Positions 52,622 to 60,266 of a stretch of 64,000 nucleotides of DNA are shown piece after piece (positions within the stretch are counted from its first letter, which is position 1; each line of letters begins with the position of its first letter). The position numbers and the translations under genes are program-made. The notes beneath the pieces were generated by a model. It searched no databases, was not told where the DNA came from, and saw nothing but the letters and a program-made list of their open reading frames with translations. This DNA comes from JOPF136 sp963773835 (GTDB lineage Bacteria > Acidobacteriota > Terriglobia > Acidiferrales > UBA7541). The stretch lies in contig CAVZCQ010000001.1 of NCBI GenBank assembly GCA_963773835.1, positions 806,001 to 870,000 on the forward strand, written 5' to 3'.

Positions 52622-53542
52622 ATGAGCCATTACACTCCATCGACGGTATTCCCGGGCCCGCCCTCGCGCGCCCCGCGCCCCCCCTCCGGTCCGGGCCTGC
52701 GCCCCCTCTGGCTTGCCGCCGCGTTTGCCGTTTTCCTCTTCCTCGGCTGGATGCTCCTCGCTGCGCTCTGGAGGCCCCGTCTCGACTGGTTCGTCGTGGC
52801 CGGCCACCGTGACACGGCTCTCTTCTACTACGCTTCTCTGGATATCTTTGCCCTCGCGCTCAGCGCGGCCTTCCTCTGCGGCCTGGAAGGCTGCAAGTTT
52901 CGCCACCTCGGCCTGTCGTTTGCTCCCGGATGGCTCTTCCAGGCCACTGTCGGTTTGGCCTGGGGCGCAGGAATCATCTGTTCAACCACGCTTCTGCTCG
53001 TCGTCTCGCGCGCCGCCGCTGTTTCCCCGCTCGATTCCCGCTCGCTCCCCCGCCTCCTCTTTCTGTCCTCGTTTCTCCTCTTCTCCTCCGTTTTCGAGGA
53101 GCTCACCTTTCGCGGTTACGCCCTCCAGCGAGCTGCAGATGCTCTCGGACCCGTGCTCGCAACTCTCATTTCCAGCGCATTGTTCGGCTGGGCACACTTT
53201 GCAAATCCCCAGGCCACTCTGTTTTCTACCGTCAACACCGCTCTCGCCGGACTCCTGCTCGCCGTCGCTCGCCTGCGCAGCCGCGCCCTCTGGATGCCCA
53301 TCGGCCTTCACTTTGCCTGGAATTTTTTCCTCGGCCCCGTATTCTCCTTTCCGGTAAGCGGCTACACTCTTGGCGCCTCGCGCCTCTCCGTCCCCTCCGC
53401 CGGCCCGCTCTGGCTCTCCGGCGGAGCCTACGGTCCTGAAGGTAGCGTGGACCTCACCGCCGTGCTGGTCGTCGCCATCCTGCTCCTTCTTTTTTTGCCG
53501 GTTCCCGGCTCTTCCATCCGCTCACGTTCGGGGGTAGACTAG
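52622..53542 (+). CDS. CPBP-family intramembrane metalloprotease (CAAX/Abi type)
   Basis: 306 residues from ATG 52622, with about eight membrane segments. The ABI/CPBP motifs are clear: motif 1 VFEELTFRGYALQ (EEXXXR), motif 2 SALFGWAHFANPQATLFS, and motif 3 PIGLHFAWNFFLGPVF. Bacterial homologues process prenylated or bacteriocin-related peptides, or have unknown substrates. It is divergent from the glycine-rich protein and upstream of a secreted-protein gene. Confidence 0.9.
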   Translation: MSHYTPSTVFPGPPSRAPRPPSGPGLRPLWLAAAFAVFLFLGWMLLAALWRPRLDWFVVAGHRDTALFYYASLDIFALALSAAFLCGLEGCKFRHLGLSFAPGWLFQATVGLAWGAGIICSTTLLLVVSRAAAVSPLDSRSLPRLLFLSSFLLFSSVFEELTFRGYALQRAADALGPVLATLISSALFGWAHFANPQATLFSTVNTALAGLLLAVARLRSRALWMPIGLHFAWNFFLGPVFSFPVSGYTLGASRLSVPSAGPLWLSGGAYGPEGSVDLTAVLVVAILLLLFLPVPGSSIRSRSGVD

Positions 53543-53572
53543 CGGGGTACGAGGGGCAGGGGAGTTGGCCCG

Positions 53573-54520
53573 ATGGCACGTGCCGCATGCTGGGTCCTGG
53601 TCGTGGCGCTCGGCACCACTCCGGACATCTCGCACCTCTTCCATTTTGCCTTCCAGCAGGGCCAGCCTGCCGACCCGGATAAGAGCGCGCCGCAGGGCAC
53701 CCTCCCGCCGCCCACCGCCCAGCCCCCCGCGGAAAAGCAGCAGGACGCCTCAGCCGCAACTCCTCATCACGGCGGCCACCTTTCCGAAAGTTCCCGCCTC
53801 GCCATCATCCGCGCTATCTCCGGCGAATTTGTTCGCGCCCAGATCGCGCTTCCCGGCGGCAAGGCCGGTTTCCATCTCGCCGCCAACCAGCTCCCTGCGC
53901 CTCCCGCTAAGGCTGCTGAGCCGGCCGACAACGCTTTCGTCCCTTCCCACATTATTGTTGCCAACCGCGCACCGGCGATTCATCAGGGGGATCAGGTCCA
54001 GATCACTCGCATCGAGTTCCGCGAGAAGAGCATTATCCTCGACCTGAACGGCGGCGGAAAACAGAAGTGGCACCTGCGCGACCACCTCCAGATGGGCGTC
54101 GGTACCCCCATGCCAGCCGCAACCGTCCAGCCGGTCAACTCCGGGCCCCCCGGCCTCGTCGAGGGCCAGGGCTCCACCCTCTTTCTTGATTTCGACCACA
54201 AGCTTCCCGATCTCTCGCCCGACGAGGTCAAGCACAAACTGGCTCCAGTCCTCGATTTCAATTTCCAACGCAGCGCCAGCTCTCAATTTGCCGAGTCGCT
54301 CCCCCCCGAGTTTCAGCAGGCCATCAAGAATGGCATTGCCGCTGTCGGCATGGATCACGACATGGTGCTCGCCGCCATGGGCCGCCCGGACCGCAAGGTC
54401 CGCGAGCGCGATGACGACGGCAACGACACGGAAGACTGGATCTACGGCATCCCGCCCGGGAAGACCGTTTTCGTCACCTTCATCGGCGAAAAGGTAGTCC
54501 GCGTGCGGCAGTTTAACTGA
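53573..54520 (+). CDS. Secreted protein with BamE/SmpA-like C-terminal module
   Basis: 315 residues. A short N-terminal hydrophobic segment (MARAACWVLVVALGTTP) may act as a signal peptide. A Pro/Gln/Ala-rich linker is followed by a beta-rich core (VQITRIEFREKSIILDLNGGGKQKWHLRDH). The end, IKNGIAAVGMDHDMVLAAMGRPDRKVRERDD and DWIYGIPPGKTVFVTFIGEKVVRVRQF, has the small helix-then-sheet pattern of BamE/SmpA-type modules (inferred). The gene is 30 bases after the CPBP gene and may be co-transcribed. The function is unknown. Confidence 0.75.
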   Translation: MARAACWVLVVALGTTPDISHLFHFAFQQGQPADPDKSAPQGTLPPPTAQPPAEKQQDASAATPHHGGHLSESSRLAIIRAISGEFVRAQIALPGGKAGFHLAANQLPAPPAKAAEPADNAFVPSHIIVANRAPAIHQGDQVQITRIEFREKSIILDLNGGGKQKWHLRDHLQMGVGTPMPAATVQPVNSGPPGLVEGQGSTLFLDFDHKLPDLSPDEVKHKLAPVLDFNFQRSASSQFAESLPPEFQQAIKNGIAAVGMDHDMVLAAMGRPDRKVRERDDDGNDTEDWIYGIPPGKTVFVTFIGEKVVRVRQFN

Positions 54521-54633
54521 GCCCCGGCTCCGTTGACATTTCCAGCCGTTGCCCCTAGCATGCCGTTTTCCGTGCGCAGGTTTGGCCGCGTTCTGTTCCG
54601 CGCCCTGGCCTCGCCCAGACCCCTGGAGGACTG

Positions 54634-55638
54634 ATGGCCATCAAGGTCGGCATCAACGGATTCGGCCGCATCGGCCGCAACATCTTCCGTGCTGCGCTCG
54701 GCAGCCACGACCTCGAATTCGTCGCCGTCAACGACATCACGGACGCAAAAACTCTGGCCTATCTTCTCAAATACGATTCGATTCTCGGCAACCTCACGCA
54801 CAAAGTCACCCATACTGACGATAGCATCAGTGTGGACGGCAAAGCGTTTCGCGTGTTCAAGGTGAAAGACCCTGCATCGCTCGACTGGGCCTCGGTCGGC
54901 GCACAGGTCGTCGTCGAGTCCACCGGTCTGTTCACCTCCGGCCCCGAGGCGCGCAAGCATATCCGCGGCCCCGTGAAAAAAGTCCTCATCTCCGCCCCGG
55001 CTACCGATCCCGACCACACCATCGTCCTCGGCGTCAACGACAAGACCTACGACCCTGCCAAGCATCACGTCATCTCCAACGCCTCCTGCACCACCAACTG
55101 TCTCGCTCCCGTCGCCAAAGTCATGCAGGACAGTTTCGGCATCGTCCACGGCACCATGACCACCATCCATTCCTACACGAATGACCAGCGCCTGCTCGAC
55201 CTCCCGCACAAAGACCTGCGCCGCGCCCGCGCCGCTGCCATTTCCATGATCCCCACATCCACCGGCGCCGCCAAGGCGCTCCATCTGGTGATCCCGGAGC
55301 TGAAAGGCAAGCTCGACGGCTACGCCATGCGCGTCCCCACTCCCAACGTCAGCGTCGTGGACCTCACCGTCACCACCGACAAGCCGGCCACCGTCGCTTC
55401 CGTCAACGCCGCCATGAAAGCCGCGGCCGATGGCCCCATGAAGGGCATTCTCGAGTATTGCGAAGACGAGCTCGTCTCCGTGGATTTCCGCGGCAATCCC
55501 CGCTCCTCCATCGTGGACTCGGGCTTCACCCGCGTAGTGGCCGACCGTTGCGTCAAGGTGCTCGCCTGGTACGACAATGAGTGGGGTTATTCCTGCCGCT
55601 GCGTGGATTTGATCCGCCTCCTCGGCGCCAGGCTCTGA
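54634..55638 (+). CDS. gap: Glyceraldehyde-3-phosphate dehydrogenase
   Basis: 334 residues. NAD-binding GINGFGRIGR with D34 in AVNDIT (Asp favours NAD+), the active site NASCTTNC with C152, and H179 in TTIHSYTNDQ. It oxidises glyceraldehyde 3-phosphate to 1,3-bisphosphoglycerate in glycolysis. It is the first of the gap-pgk-tpiA-secG series; ATG 54634 is preceded by GGAGG. Confidence 0.97.
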   Translation: MAIKVGINGFGRIGRNIFRAALGSHDLEFVAVNDITDAKTLAYLLKYDSILGNLTHKVTHTDDSISVDGKAFRVFKVKDPASLDWASVGAQVVVESTGLFTSGPEARKHIRGPVKKVLISAPATDPDHTIVLGVNDKTYDPAKHHVISNASCTTNCLAPVAKVMQDSFGIVHGTMTTIHSYTNDQRLLDLPHKDLRRARAAAISMIPTSTGAAKALHLVIPELKGKLDGYAMRVPTPNVSVVDLTVTTDKPATVASVNAAMKAAADGPMKGILEYCEDELVSVDFRGNPRSSIVDSGFTRVVADRCVKVLAWYDNEWGYSCRCVDLIRLLGARL

Positions 55639-55659
55639 AGCCGGGAGTTCCGCTCACTG

Positions 55660-56859
55660 ATGTTTTACAAACTCACCATCGACGATCTCACCCTCCGCGG
55701 CCGCCGCCTCTTTCTCCGCGTGGATTTCAACGTCCCCATCGAAGCCGGCCGCGTCACGGACGATTCTCGCATCCAGGCCGCTCTCCCCACCATCCGGATG
55801 GCCGTCACCCGCGGCGCCCGCATCGTCCTCGCTTCTCACCTGGGCCGCCCCAATGGCCGCCCGGACATGAACTTCTCCCTGCGTCCCGTCATCCGCAGGC
55901 TCAAGGAATTGCTCGACCGCCCCGTGGAATTCGCCGTGGACTGCATAGGCACCGAGGCCATCCAGAAGAGCAAGCTGCTCACCGACGCCGGAATCCTCCT
56001 GGTTGAAAACCTGCGTTTCTACCCTGGCGAGGAAGCCAACGACGCCGGCTTCGCCCAGAAACTCGCCCAGTTGTGCGACGGCATCTACGTCAACGACGCT
56101 TTCGGCGCCGCCCACCGCGCCCATGCCTCCGTCGTCGGCATCACCAAGTTTGTCCGCCAGGCCGCTGCCGGCTCCCTCATGCAGAAGGAGCTCCAGTACC
56201 TCGGCATGGTCATGGGCGCCCCGCCCAAGCCCTATATCGTTGTTCTCGGCGGCGCCAAGGTTTCCGACAAGATCGAAGTTATCCAGAATCTCCTCAAGAC
56301 CTGCTCCCAGATGCTCATCGGCGGCGCCATGGCCTACACCTTTCTCAAGGCCCAGGGCCTTCCCGTCGGCAAGTCGCTCGTCGAGGACGACAAGCTCGAC
56401 CTCGCCCGCCAGATCCTCGCGGTCGCCGCGGAGAAAAATTGCCGCCTCCTGCTTCCCGTCGATCACGTCATCGCCAAGGAAATGCGCAAGGGCACCGAAG
56501 TCAAGATCTGCCACATCAAGGAAACGCCCGACGACTGGATGGGCCTCGATATCGGCCCGGCCACCGTCGAGAACTACAGCAAGGAACTGAGCGCCGCCCG
56601 CACCATCTTCTGGAACGGGCCGATGGGCGTTTTCGAAATTTCGCCCTTCGAGCGCGGCACCCTTTCTCTCGCCTATGCCATCGCCGAAGCCACCCGGCGC
56701 GGCTGCACTTCCGTCGTGGGCGGCGGCGATTCCGTCGCCGCTCTGCGCAAAGCCGGCGTGGCGGAAAACATCACCCACATCTCCACCGGCGGCGGCGCCG
56801 CTCTCGAGCTCCTCGGCGGCCGCTCGCTCCCCGGCATTGACGCCCTCTCGAATCACTGA
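55660..56859 (+). CDS. pgk: Phosphoglycerate kinase
   Basis: 399 residues. RVDFNVPIEAGRVTDDSRI and VLASHLGRPNGR are the substrate-binding N-domain; VLGGAKVSDKIEV and WNGPMGVFE and VVGGGDSVAAL are nucleotide-domain motifs. It transfers the acyl phosphate of 1,3-bisphosphoglycerate to ADP. The gene is 21 bases after gap and 72 before the triosephosphate isomerase start. Confidence 0.97.
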   Translation: MFYKLTIDDLTLRGRRLFLRVDFNVPIEAGRVTDDSRIQAALPTIRMAVTRGARIVLASHLGRPNGRPDMNFSLRPVIRRLKELLDRPVEFAVDCIGTEAIQKSKLLTDAGILLVENLRFYPGEEANDAGFAQKLAQLCDGIYVNDAFGAAHRAHASVVGITKFVRQAAAGSLMQKELQYLGMVMGAPPKPYIVVLGGAKVSDKIEVIQNLLKTCSQMLIGGAMAYTFLKAQGLPVGKSLVEDDKLDLARQILAVAAEKNCRLLLPVDHVIAKEMRKGTEVKICHIKETPDDWMGLDIGPATVENYSKELSAARTIFWNGPMGVFEISPFERGTLSLAYAIAEATRRGCTSVVGGGDSVAALRKAGVAENITHISTGGGAALELLGGRSLPGIDALSNH

Positions 56860-56931
56860 ACGCCTGTTGCCCCCGCTTTTTTTCCCGTCACAACCCCCGC
56901 TCTGCTATCCTCGCCTTCTTTGACTCCGCCC

Positions 56932-57687
56932 ATGCGCCGCCCCGTCATTGCCGCCAACTGGAAGATGTACAAGACCCAGGCGGACACCCGCGCTTTCTTC
57001 GCCCGTTTCCGCCATCTTGCTGCGGACCTCCGCCATTGCGACCTGGTGATCGCTCCGCCGTTCACTGCCCTCCACGCCGCCGTCGAAGCCGCGCGCGGCT
57101 CCGAAATCGCCATCAGCGCTCAGGATCTTTACTGGGAAAAAGAAGGCGCCTGGACCGGCGAAGTCTCCGCCATCATGATCGCCGAACTGGGCTGCCGCTT
57201 CACCCTCGTCGGCCACTCCGAGCGCCGCCATATCTTCGGCGAGACCGACGATCACGTGCACCGCAAGCTCCGCGCCGCCCTCGCCGCCGGTCTCTCTCCC
57301 ATCGTCTGCGTCGGCGAGACGCTCGCCGAACGCGAGGCCGGCCACACGGAAGACGTTCTCCGCCGCCAATTCACCTCCGCACTCACCGGTTTGACCGCTG
57401 CCGAGTTCTCCCGTATTCTGTTGGCGTACGAGCCGGTTTGGGCCATCGGCACGGGCCGCACGGCCACGCCGGAGTTGGCTGCCGCTGCCCATCGCTTCCT
57501 CCGCGGACTCGCCGCAGACGCTTTTTCGGCCGCCGGTGCCGAGTCTCTTCGCATTCTTTACGGCGGAAGCGTGAAGGCGGAGAATTGCGGCGGCCTACTG
57601 GCCGAGGGAGAGATTGACGGCGCGCTCGTCGGCGGCGCCAGCCTCGACCCGGCAGCCTTCGCCGCCATCGCGCGCAGCGCCCAGTAG
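56932..57687 (+). CDS. tpiA: Triosephosphate isomerase
   Basis: 251 residues from ATG 56932; a TTG four codons upstream (56920) is an alternative but unlikely start. Substrate-binding AANWKMYKT, catalytic His in LVGHSERR, catalytic Glu in AYEPVWAIGTGRTA, and the phosphate loop LYGGSVKAENCGGLL and VGGASL are intact. It interconverts dihydroxyacetone phosphate and glyceraldehyde 3-phosphate. Confidence 0.97.
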   Translation: MRRPVIAANWKMYKTQADTRAFFARFRHLAADLRHCDLVIAPPFTALHAAVEAARGSEIAISAQDLYWEKEGAWTGEVSAIMIAELGCRFTLVGHSERRHIFGETDDHVHRKLRAALAAGLSPIVCVGETLAEREAGHTEDVLRRQFTSALTGLTAAEFSRILLAYEPVWAIGTGRTATPELAAAAHRFLRGLAADAFSAAGAESLRILYGGSVKAENCGGLLAEGEIDGALVGGASLDPAAFAAIARSAQ

Positions 57688-57800
57688 CGCTCGTCGAAGA
57701 TCTTGAGTGCTGTGAAGGACTGCCGGTGCGCTGTTCGGCTGGCACCCGCGCTGTTGCGTTTCATCCAGCGGTTAGATTTTTCGATTTTGGGGGCTAGGAC

Positions 57801-58364
57801 ATGATGGAAGTCGAAAATCCAGGAAAGTGGGCCATCTCGCTGCTCATCGGTGGCGCTCTGATCGCTGTCGGCTGGCGTTTTTCCTGGGTCCTCGTCACGC
57901 TTCACGTGGTCATCTGTTTCCTGCTGGCCATCGTGGTTTTGCTCCAGAGCGGCAAGGCCGCCGACCTCGCCGGAGCGTTCGGCGGCGCAGGCAGCCAGAC
58001 GGCCTTCGGTCCGCGCGGCGCCGCCAGTTTTCTTTCTCGCGCCACCACCTGGTGCGCCATCATGTTCATGGCCACCTCGATGGTCCTCGTCCTTCGCCAG
58101 TCCAACGCTCCCGGCAGTCTCGGCTCGCTCTTCGAACGTATGGGCAACAAGCCAGCCACGGCCCCGCAGAAGCCCGCCACTCCCGGCATTCCCGTGCAGG
58201 TGCCCGCTCCCGGCCAGCAATCCCCGGCTGGACAACCCGCTCTGCCGCTCTCTCAAAATCCCTTCGGCCAGAATCCCCAGCAGCAGGCCCCCGCGCAGCC
58301 GGCTCCGGTAAACCCTGCCACCGCTCCGCAAACCACGCCTCCACCACCCGCAAAAAAGCCCTGA
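57801..58364 (+). CDS. secG: SecG, translocase subunit with long Pro/Gln-rich C-tail
   Basis: 187 residues, about twice the usual SecG length. The SecG core is VLVTLHVVICFLLAIVVLLQSGKAADLAGAFGG and FLSRATTWCAIMFMATSMVLVL. An additional membrane segment (WAISLLIGGALIAVGWRF) lies before the core. After residue 105 a Pro/Gln/Ala-rich tail of about 80 residues follows. tpiA-secG adjacency is common. The tail is probably disordered; its side of the membrane cannot be fixed from sequence because of the additional helix. Confidence 0.9.
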   Translation: MMEVENPGKWAISLLIGGALIAVGWRFSWVLVTLHVVICFLLAIVVLLQSGKAADLAGAFGGAGSQTAFGPRGAASFLSRATTWCAIMFMATSMVLVLRQSNAPGSLGSLFERMGNKPATAPQKPATPGIPVQVPAPGQQSPAGQPALPLSQNPFGQNPQQQAPAQPAPVNPATAPQTTPPPPAKKP

Positions 58365-58469
58365 AACCCGGAAACAGGCTTCAGGTTCTTTCTGCACGCG
58401 CACGCGAACCCGACTGGGCGGACCTTTAACTCGCAGCTTTGCTTACGGGGTGATCGAGAGGAGTAGATT

Positions 58470-58554
58470 TGGTGCGGAAGGTGGGATTCGAACCCACACG
58501 CCTTGCGGCGCCACCCCCTCAAGATGGTGCGTCTGCCAGTTCCGCCACTTCCGC
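58470..58554 (-). tRNA. tRNA-Leu (anticodon GAG), CCA encoded
   Basis: Class II cloverleaf of 85 bases on the minus strand: acceptor GCGGAAG/CTTCCGC, anticodon arm CCATC-TTGAGGG-GGTGG with GAG, a long variable arm GCGCCGCAAGGCGT, T-arm GTGGG-TTCGAAT-CCCAC, discriminator A, encoded CCA. It faces the secG gene. Confidence 0.96.
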
Positions 58555-58650
58555 ACTGGGGAGGTGAATCGCTTTTAGTCTAACAATCTCGTCCCAGTGG
58601 GACAAGCGCCGACGCCACCGTGCGGTCAAGGGGCGGAGGCCCTTCTTTTC

Positions 58651-58692
58651 ACCAGCCCGCCCGCCGGCATTCTTGGCGGGTCACCAGTCACC
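58651..58692 (-). repeat. 42-bp dispersed repeat, copy 1 (near 3' end of hemolysin III gene)
   Basis: ACCAGCCCGCCCGCC...GGTCACCAGTCACC, containing CCGCC...GGCGG arms. A copy with two mismatches lies at 60218-60259. Both copies sit just past the stop codon of a minus-strand gene. Confidence 0.8.
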
Positions 58693-58710
58693 AGTCACTC
58701 GCCGCTTCCC

Positions 58711-59373
58711 CTACGCCGCCCTCGCCGGCACCACGTAGTACAGCACCGCAAAGTAGTGGCACACGCTCCCGCCAATCACAAACAAATGCCAGATGGCATG
58801 GTGGTACGGCAATTTCTGCCATGCGAAAAATCCCACGCCCGCCGTGTACAGCAGGCCCCCGGCCAGGATCCACACCAGGCCGCCGACGGGTACCGTGGCC
58901 CCCAGCGGTTTCACCGCGATCACTGCGAGCCAGCCCATCAGCAGATACACCACCGTCGAGGCCACCGGGAGTCTGTCCACGAACCACACTTTGAACAGGG
59001 TTCCCGCCAGCGCCAGCCCCCACACCAGCCCGAACAGCGTCCACCCCCATCCGCCCTTCAGCATCACCAGCGTGAACGGCGTGTACGTCCCCGCAATCAG
59101 CAAATAAATGGACGAGTGGTCCAGAATCCGCCAAATCCGCTTCCACTGCCGCGACCGCACGCTGTGATACATCGTGGACGCCGCGTACAGGCACACCAGC
59201 GTCCCCCCGTACACGCTGCAGGCCACGACGTGCCACGCGCTGCCCCGCAGCGCTGCCAGCGTCACCAGCACCGCGCACCCCGCCACGCTCAGCGCCAGCC
59301 CCGCCCCGTGCGTCACGCTGTTCGCCAGCTCCTGTTTCCTGAGCCGGCTGGCTTTCAGCCTTTGCCACCCCAC
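58711..59373 (-). CDS. Hemolysin III / YqfA-PAQR family membrane protein
   Basis: 220 residues from GTG 59373 (GGAGGGAGAAG upstream). Seven membrane segments with the family motifs ELANSVTHGAGLAL, YHSVRS, LDHSSIYLLIAGTYTPF and YHHAIWHLFVIGGSVCHYFAVLYYV. The conserved Ser, His and Asp residues that bind zinc in PAQR relatives (H in YHS, D in LDHS, HxxxH near the end) are present. The cellular role is uncertain; the family name does not prove haemolysis. Confidence 0.92.
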   Translation of the reverse strand: MGWQRLKASRLRKQELANSVTHGAGLALSVAGCAVLVTLAALRGSAWHVVACSVYGGTLVCLYAASTMYHSVRSRQWKRIWRILDHSSIYLLIAGTYTPFTLVMLKGGWGWTLFGLVWGLALAGTLFKVWFVDRLPVASTVVYLLMGWLAVIAVKPLGATVPVGGLVWILAGGLLYTAGVGFFAWQKLPYHHAIWHLFVIGGSVCHYFAVLYYVVPARAA

Positions 59374-59458
59374 CCTTCTCCCTCCAGATCACCTCAAAGG
59401 TCACCTGCCCAGTATACTTCCACAGACGGCTCGCGCGAACCTGCCCCATTCCATTAGC

Positions 59459-59483
59459 CGGGTGTCCGTTTCAGCGACACCCG
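59459..59483. repeat. Hairpin CGGGTGTC...GACACCCG
   Basis: An eight-base-pair perfect stem with a nine-base loop in the gap between the hemolysin III and recombinase-like genes. No U-run follows. Either a REP-like element or part of an mRNA leader; no further evidence. Confidence 0.4.
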
Positions 59484-59668
59484 CATCCTGAAATCGGGCA
59501 GTCCCCGTCCTGGCTGGCCCGCCCTCGCTCCGCTAACTTTCTCAGTTCCAACGCGTTATTGAATCTCGTCGGGGGCAGCCCACGTGCTCACCACCGCCCT
59601 GCGTAGTGCTCTATGCCGGCGTCGGGACGGCCCCGCTGCCCCGTCACGGCTCTTTCGAGGAGGGCCTC

Positions 59669-60127
59669 ATGCCCCGCACCGAACGCATCCGCGAAGCCCC
59701 ACACTCGCCCCTCGAGCTCGACTACTTCACCCAGCGAGCCTCTGCCGGCTGGCGCCTCGTCGCTCTCGAGTGGGAACGCGACGCTCCCGGCGATGCGCCC
59801 GACGAGGAGCCGGCGCCTGCAAGGAAGCTTTCGCCGGTGCCTTACGGTCTTCGCGTCTCCGATGATTGCCAGCATCTCGAGGAGAATCCCCTCGAAATGC
59901 AGGTCCTCAAAATGATGATGGAATTTATCGTGCAGGACTTCACGCTTTCGCGCATCGCCACCGAGCTCAACCGCCGCGACCTGCGCACCCGCGACGGCGC
60001 GCCCTGGACTCAGGTCGCCGTCTTCCAAATGCTCACCCGCGTCATCGAAGTCGCGCCCCAAATCCACTCCAGTGACGACTGGGCCGAACGCCGCAAGCGC
60101 CTCGAGCGCGTCACCTGGAATTCCTGA
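59669..60127 (+). CDS. Stand-alone recombinase-type (PF07508-like) DNA-binding domain protein
   Basis: 152 residues from ATG 59669 with GAGGAGGG upstream. The N-terminal third (LDYFTQRASAGWRLVALEWERD) resembles a small DUF4177-like beta/alpha unit. Residues about 55-150 (SPVPYGLRVSDDC, EMQVLKMMMEFIVQDFTLSRIATELNRRDLRTRDGAPWTQVAVFQML) have the PYG...I...G.S...IA..LN...I.T..G..W....V pattern of the Recombinase domain of large serine recombinases. No resolvase catalytic domain with its serine is present. It is probably a domesticated DNA-binding regulator; this is inference. Confidence 0.7.
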   Translation: MPRTERIREAPHSPLELDYFTQRASAGWRLVALEWERDAPGDAPDEEPAPARKLSPVPYGLRVSDDCQHLEENPLEMQVLKMMMEFIVQDFTLSRIATELNRRDLRTRDGAPWTQVAVFQMLTRVIEVAPQIHSSDDWAERRKRLERVTWNS

Positions 60128-60128
60128 G

Positions 60129-60151
60129 GTAGCGCCGACCTTCAGGTCGGC
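60129..60151 (+). repeat. REP-like palindrome
   Basis: GTAGCG then CCGACCT-TC-AGGTCGG, two bases past the stop of the recombinase-type gene. It is in tandem with the next element at 60168; same GTAG opening and TTC-centred loop as other family members. Confidence 0.75.
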
Positions 60152-60167
60152 ATCCTCTCCCGCCGTG

Positions 60168-60196
60168 GTAGCGCCGCCTTCTAGGCGGCGTTTTTT
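60168..60196 (+). terminator. REP-like hairpin with T6 tract
   Basis: GTAG, then CGCCGCC-TTCTA-GGCGGCG and six T (60191-60196). A strong intrinsic-terminator shape for the recombinase-type gene, and a member of the GTAG palindrome family, like the hisS terminator at 6421. Confidence 0.75.
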
Positions 60197-60217
60197 CCTC
60201 GTCTTCTCTTCTCCCCC

Positions 60218-60259
60218 ACCAGCCTGCCCGCCGGCATTATTGGCGGGTCACCAGTCACC
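60218..60259 (-). repeat. 42-bp dispersed repeat, copy 2 (near 3' end of DUF4139 gene)
   Basis: Forty of 42 bases match the copy at 58651-58692. It ends seven bases before the stop of the DUF4139 gene on the minus strand. Confidence 0.8.
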
Positions 60260-60266
60260 CTCTCCC

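Noticed and set aside
56920..56931. TTG start of triosephosphate isomerase
   Set aside because: Adds only MTPP before the family-typical MRRPVIAANWKMY start; no better ribosome binding site.
59588..60067. Minus-strand 159-codon frame opposite the recombinase-type gene
   Set aside because: No ribosome binding site or family; the plus-strand gene has both.
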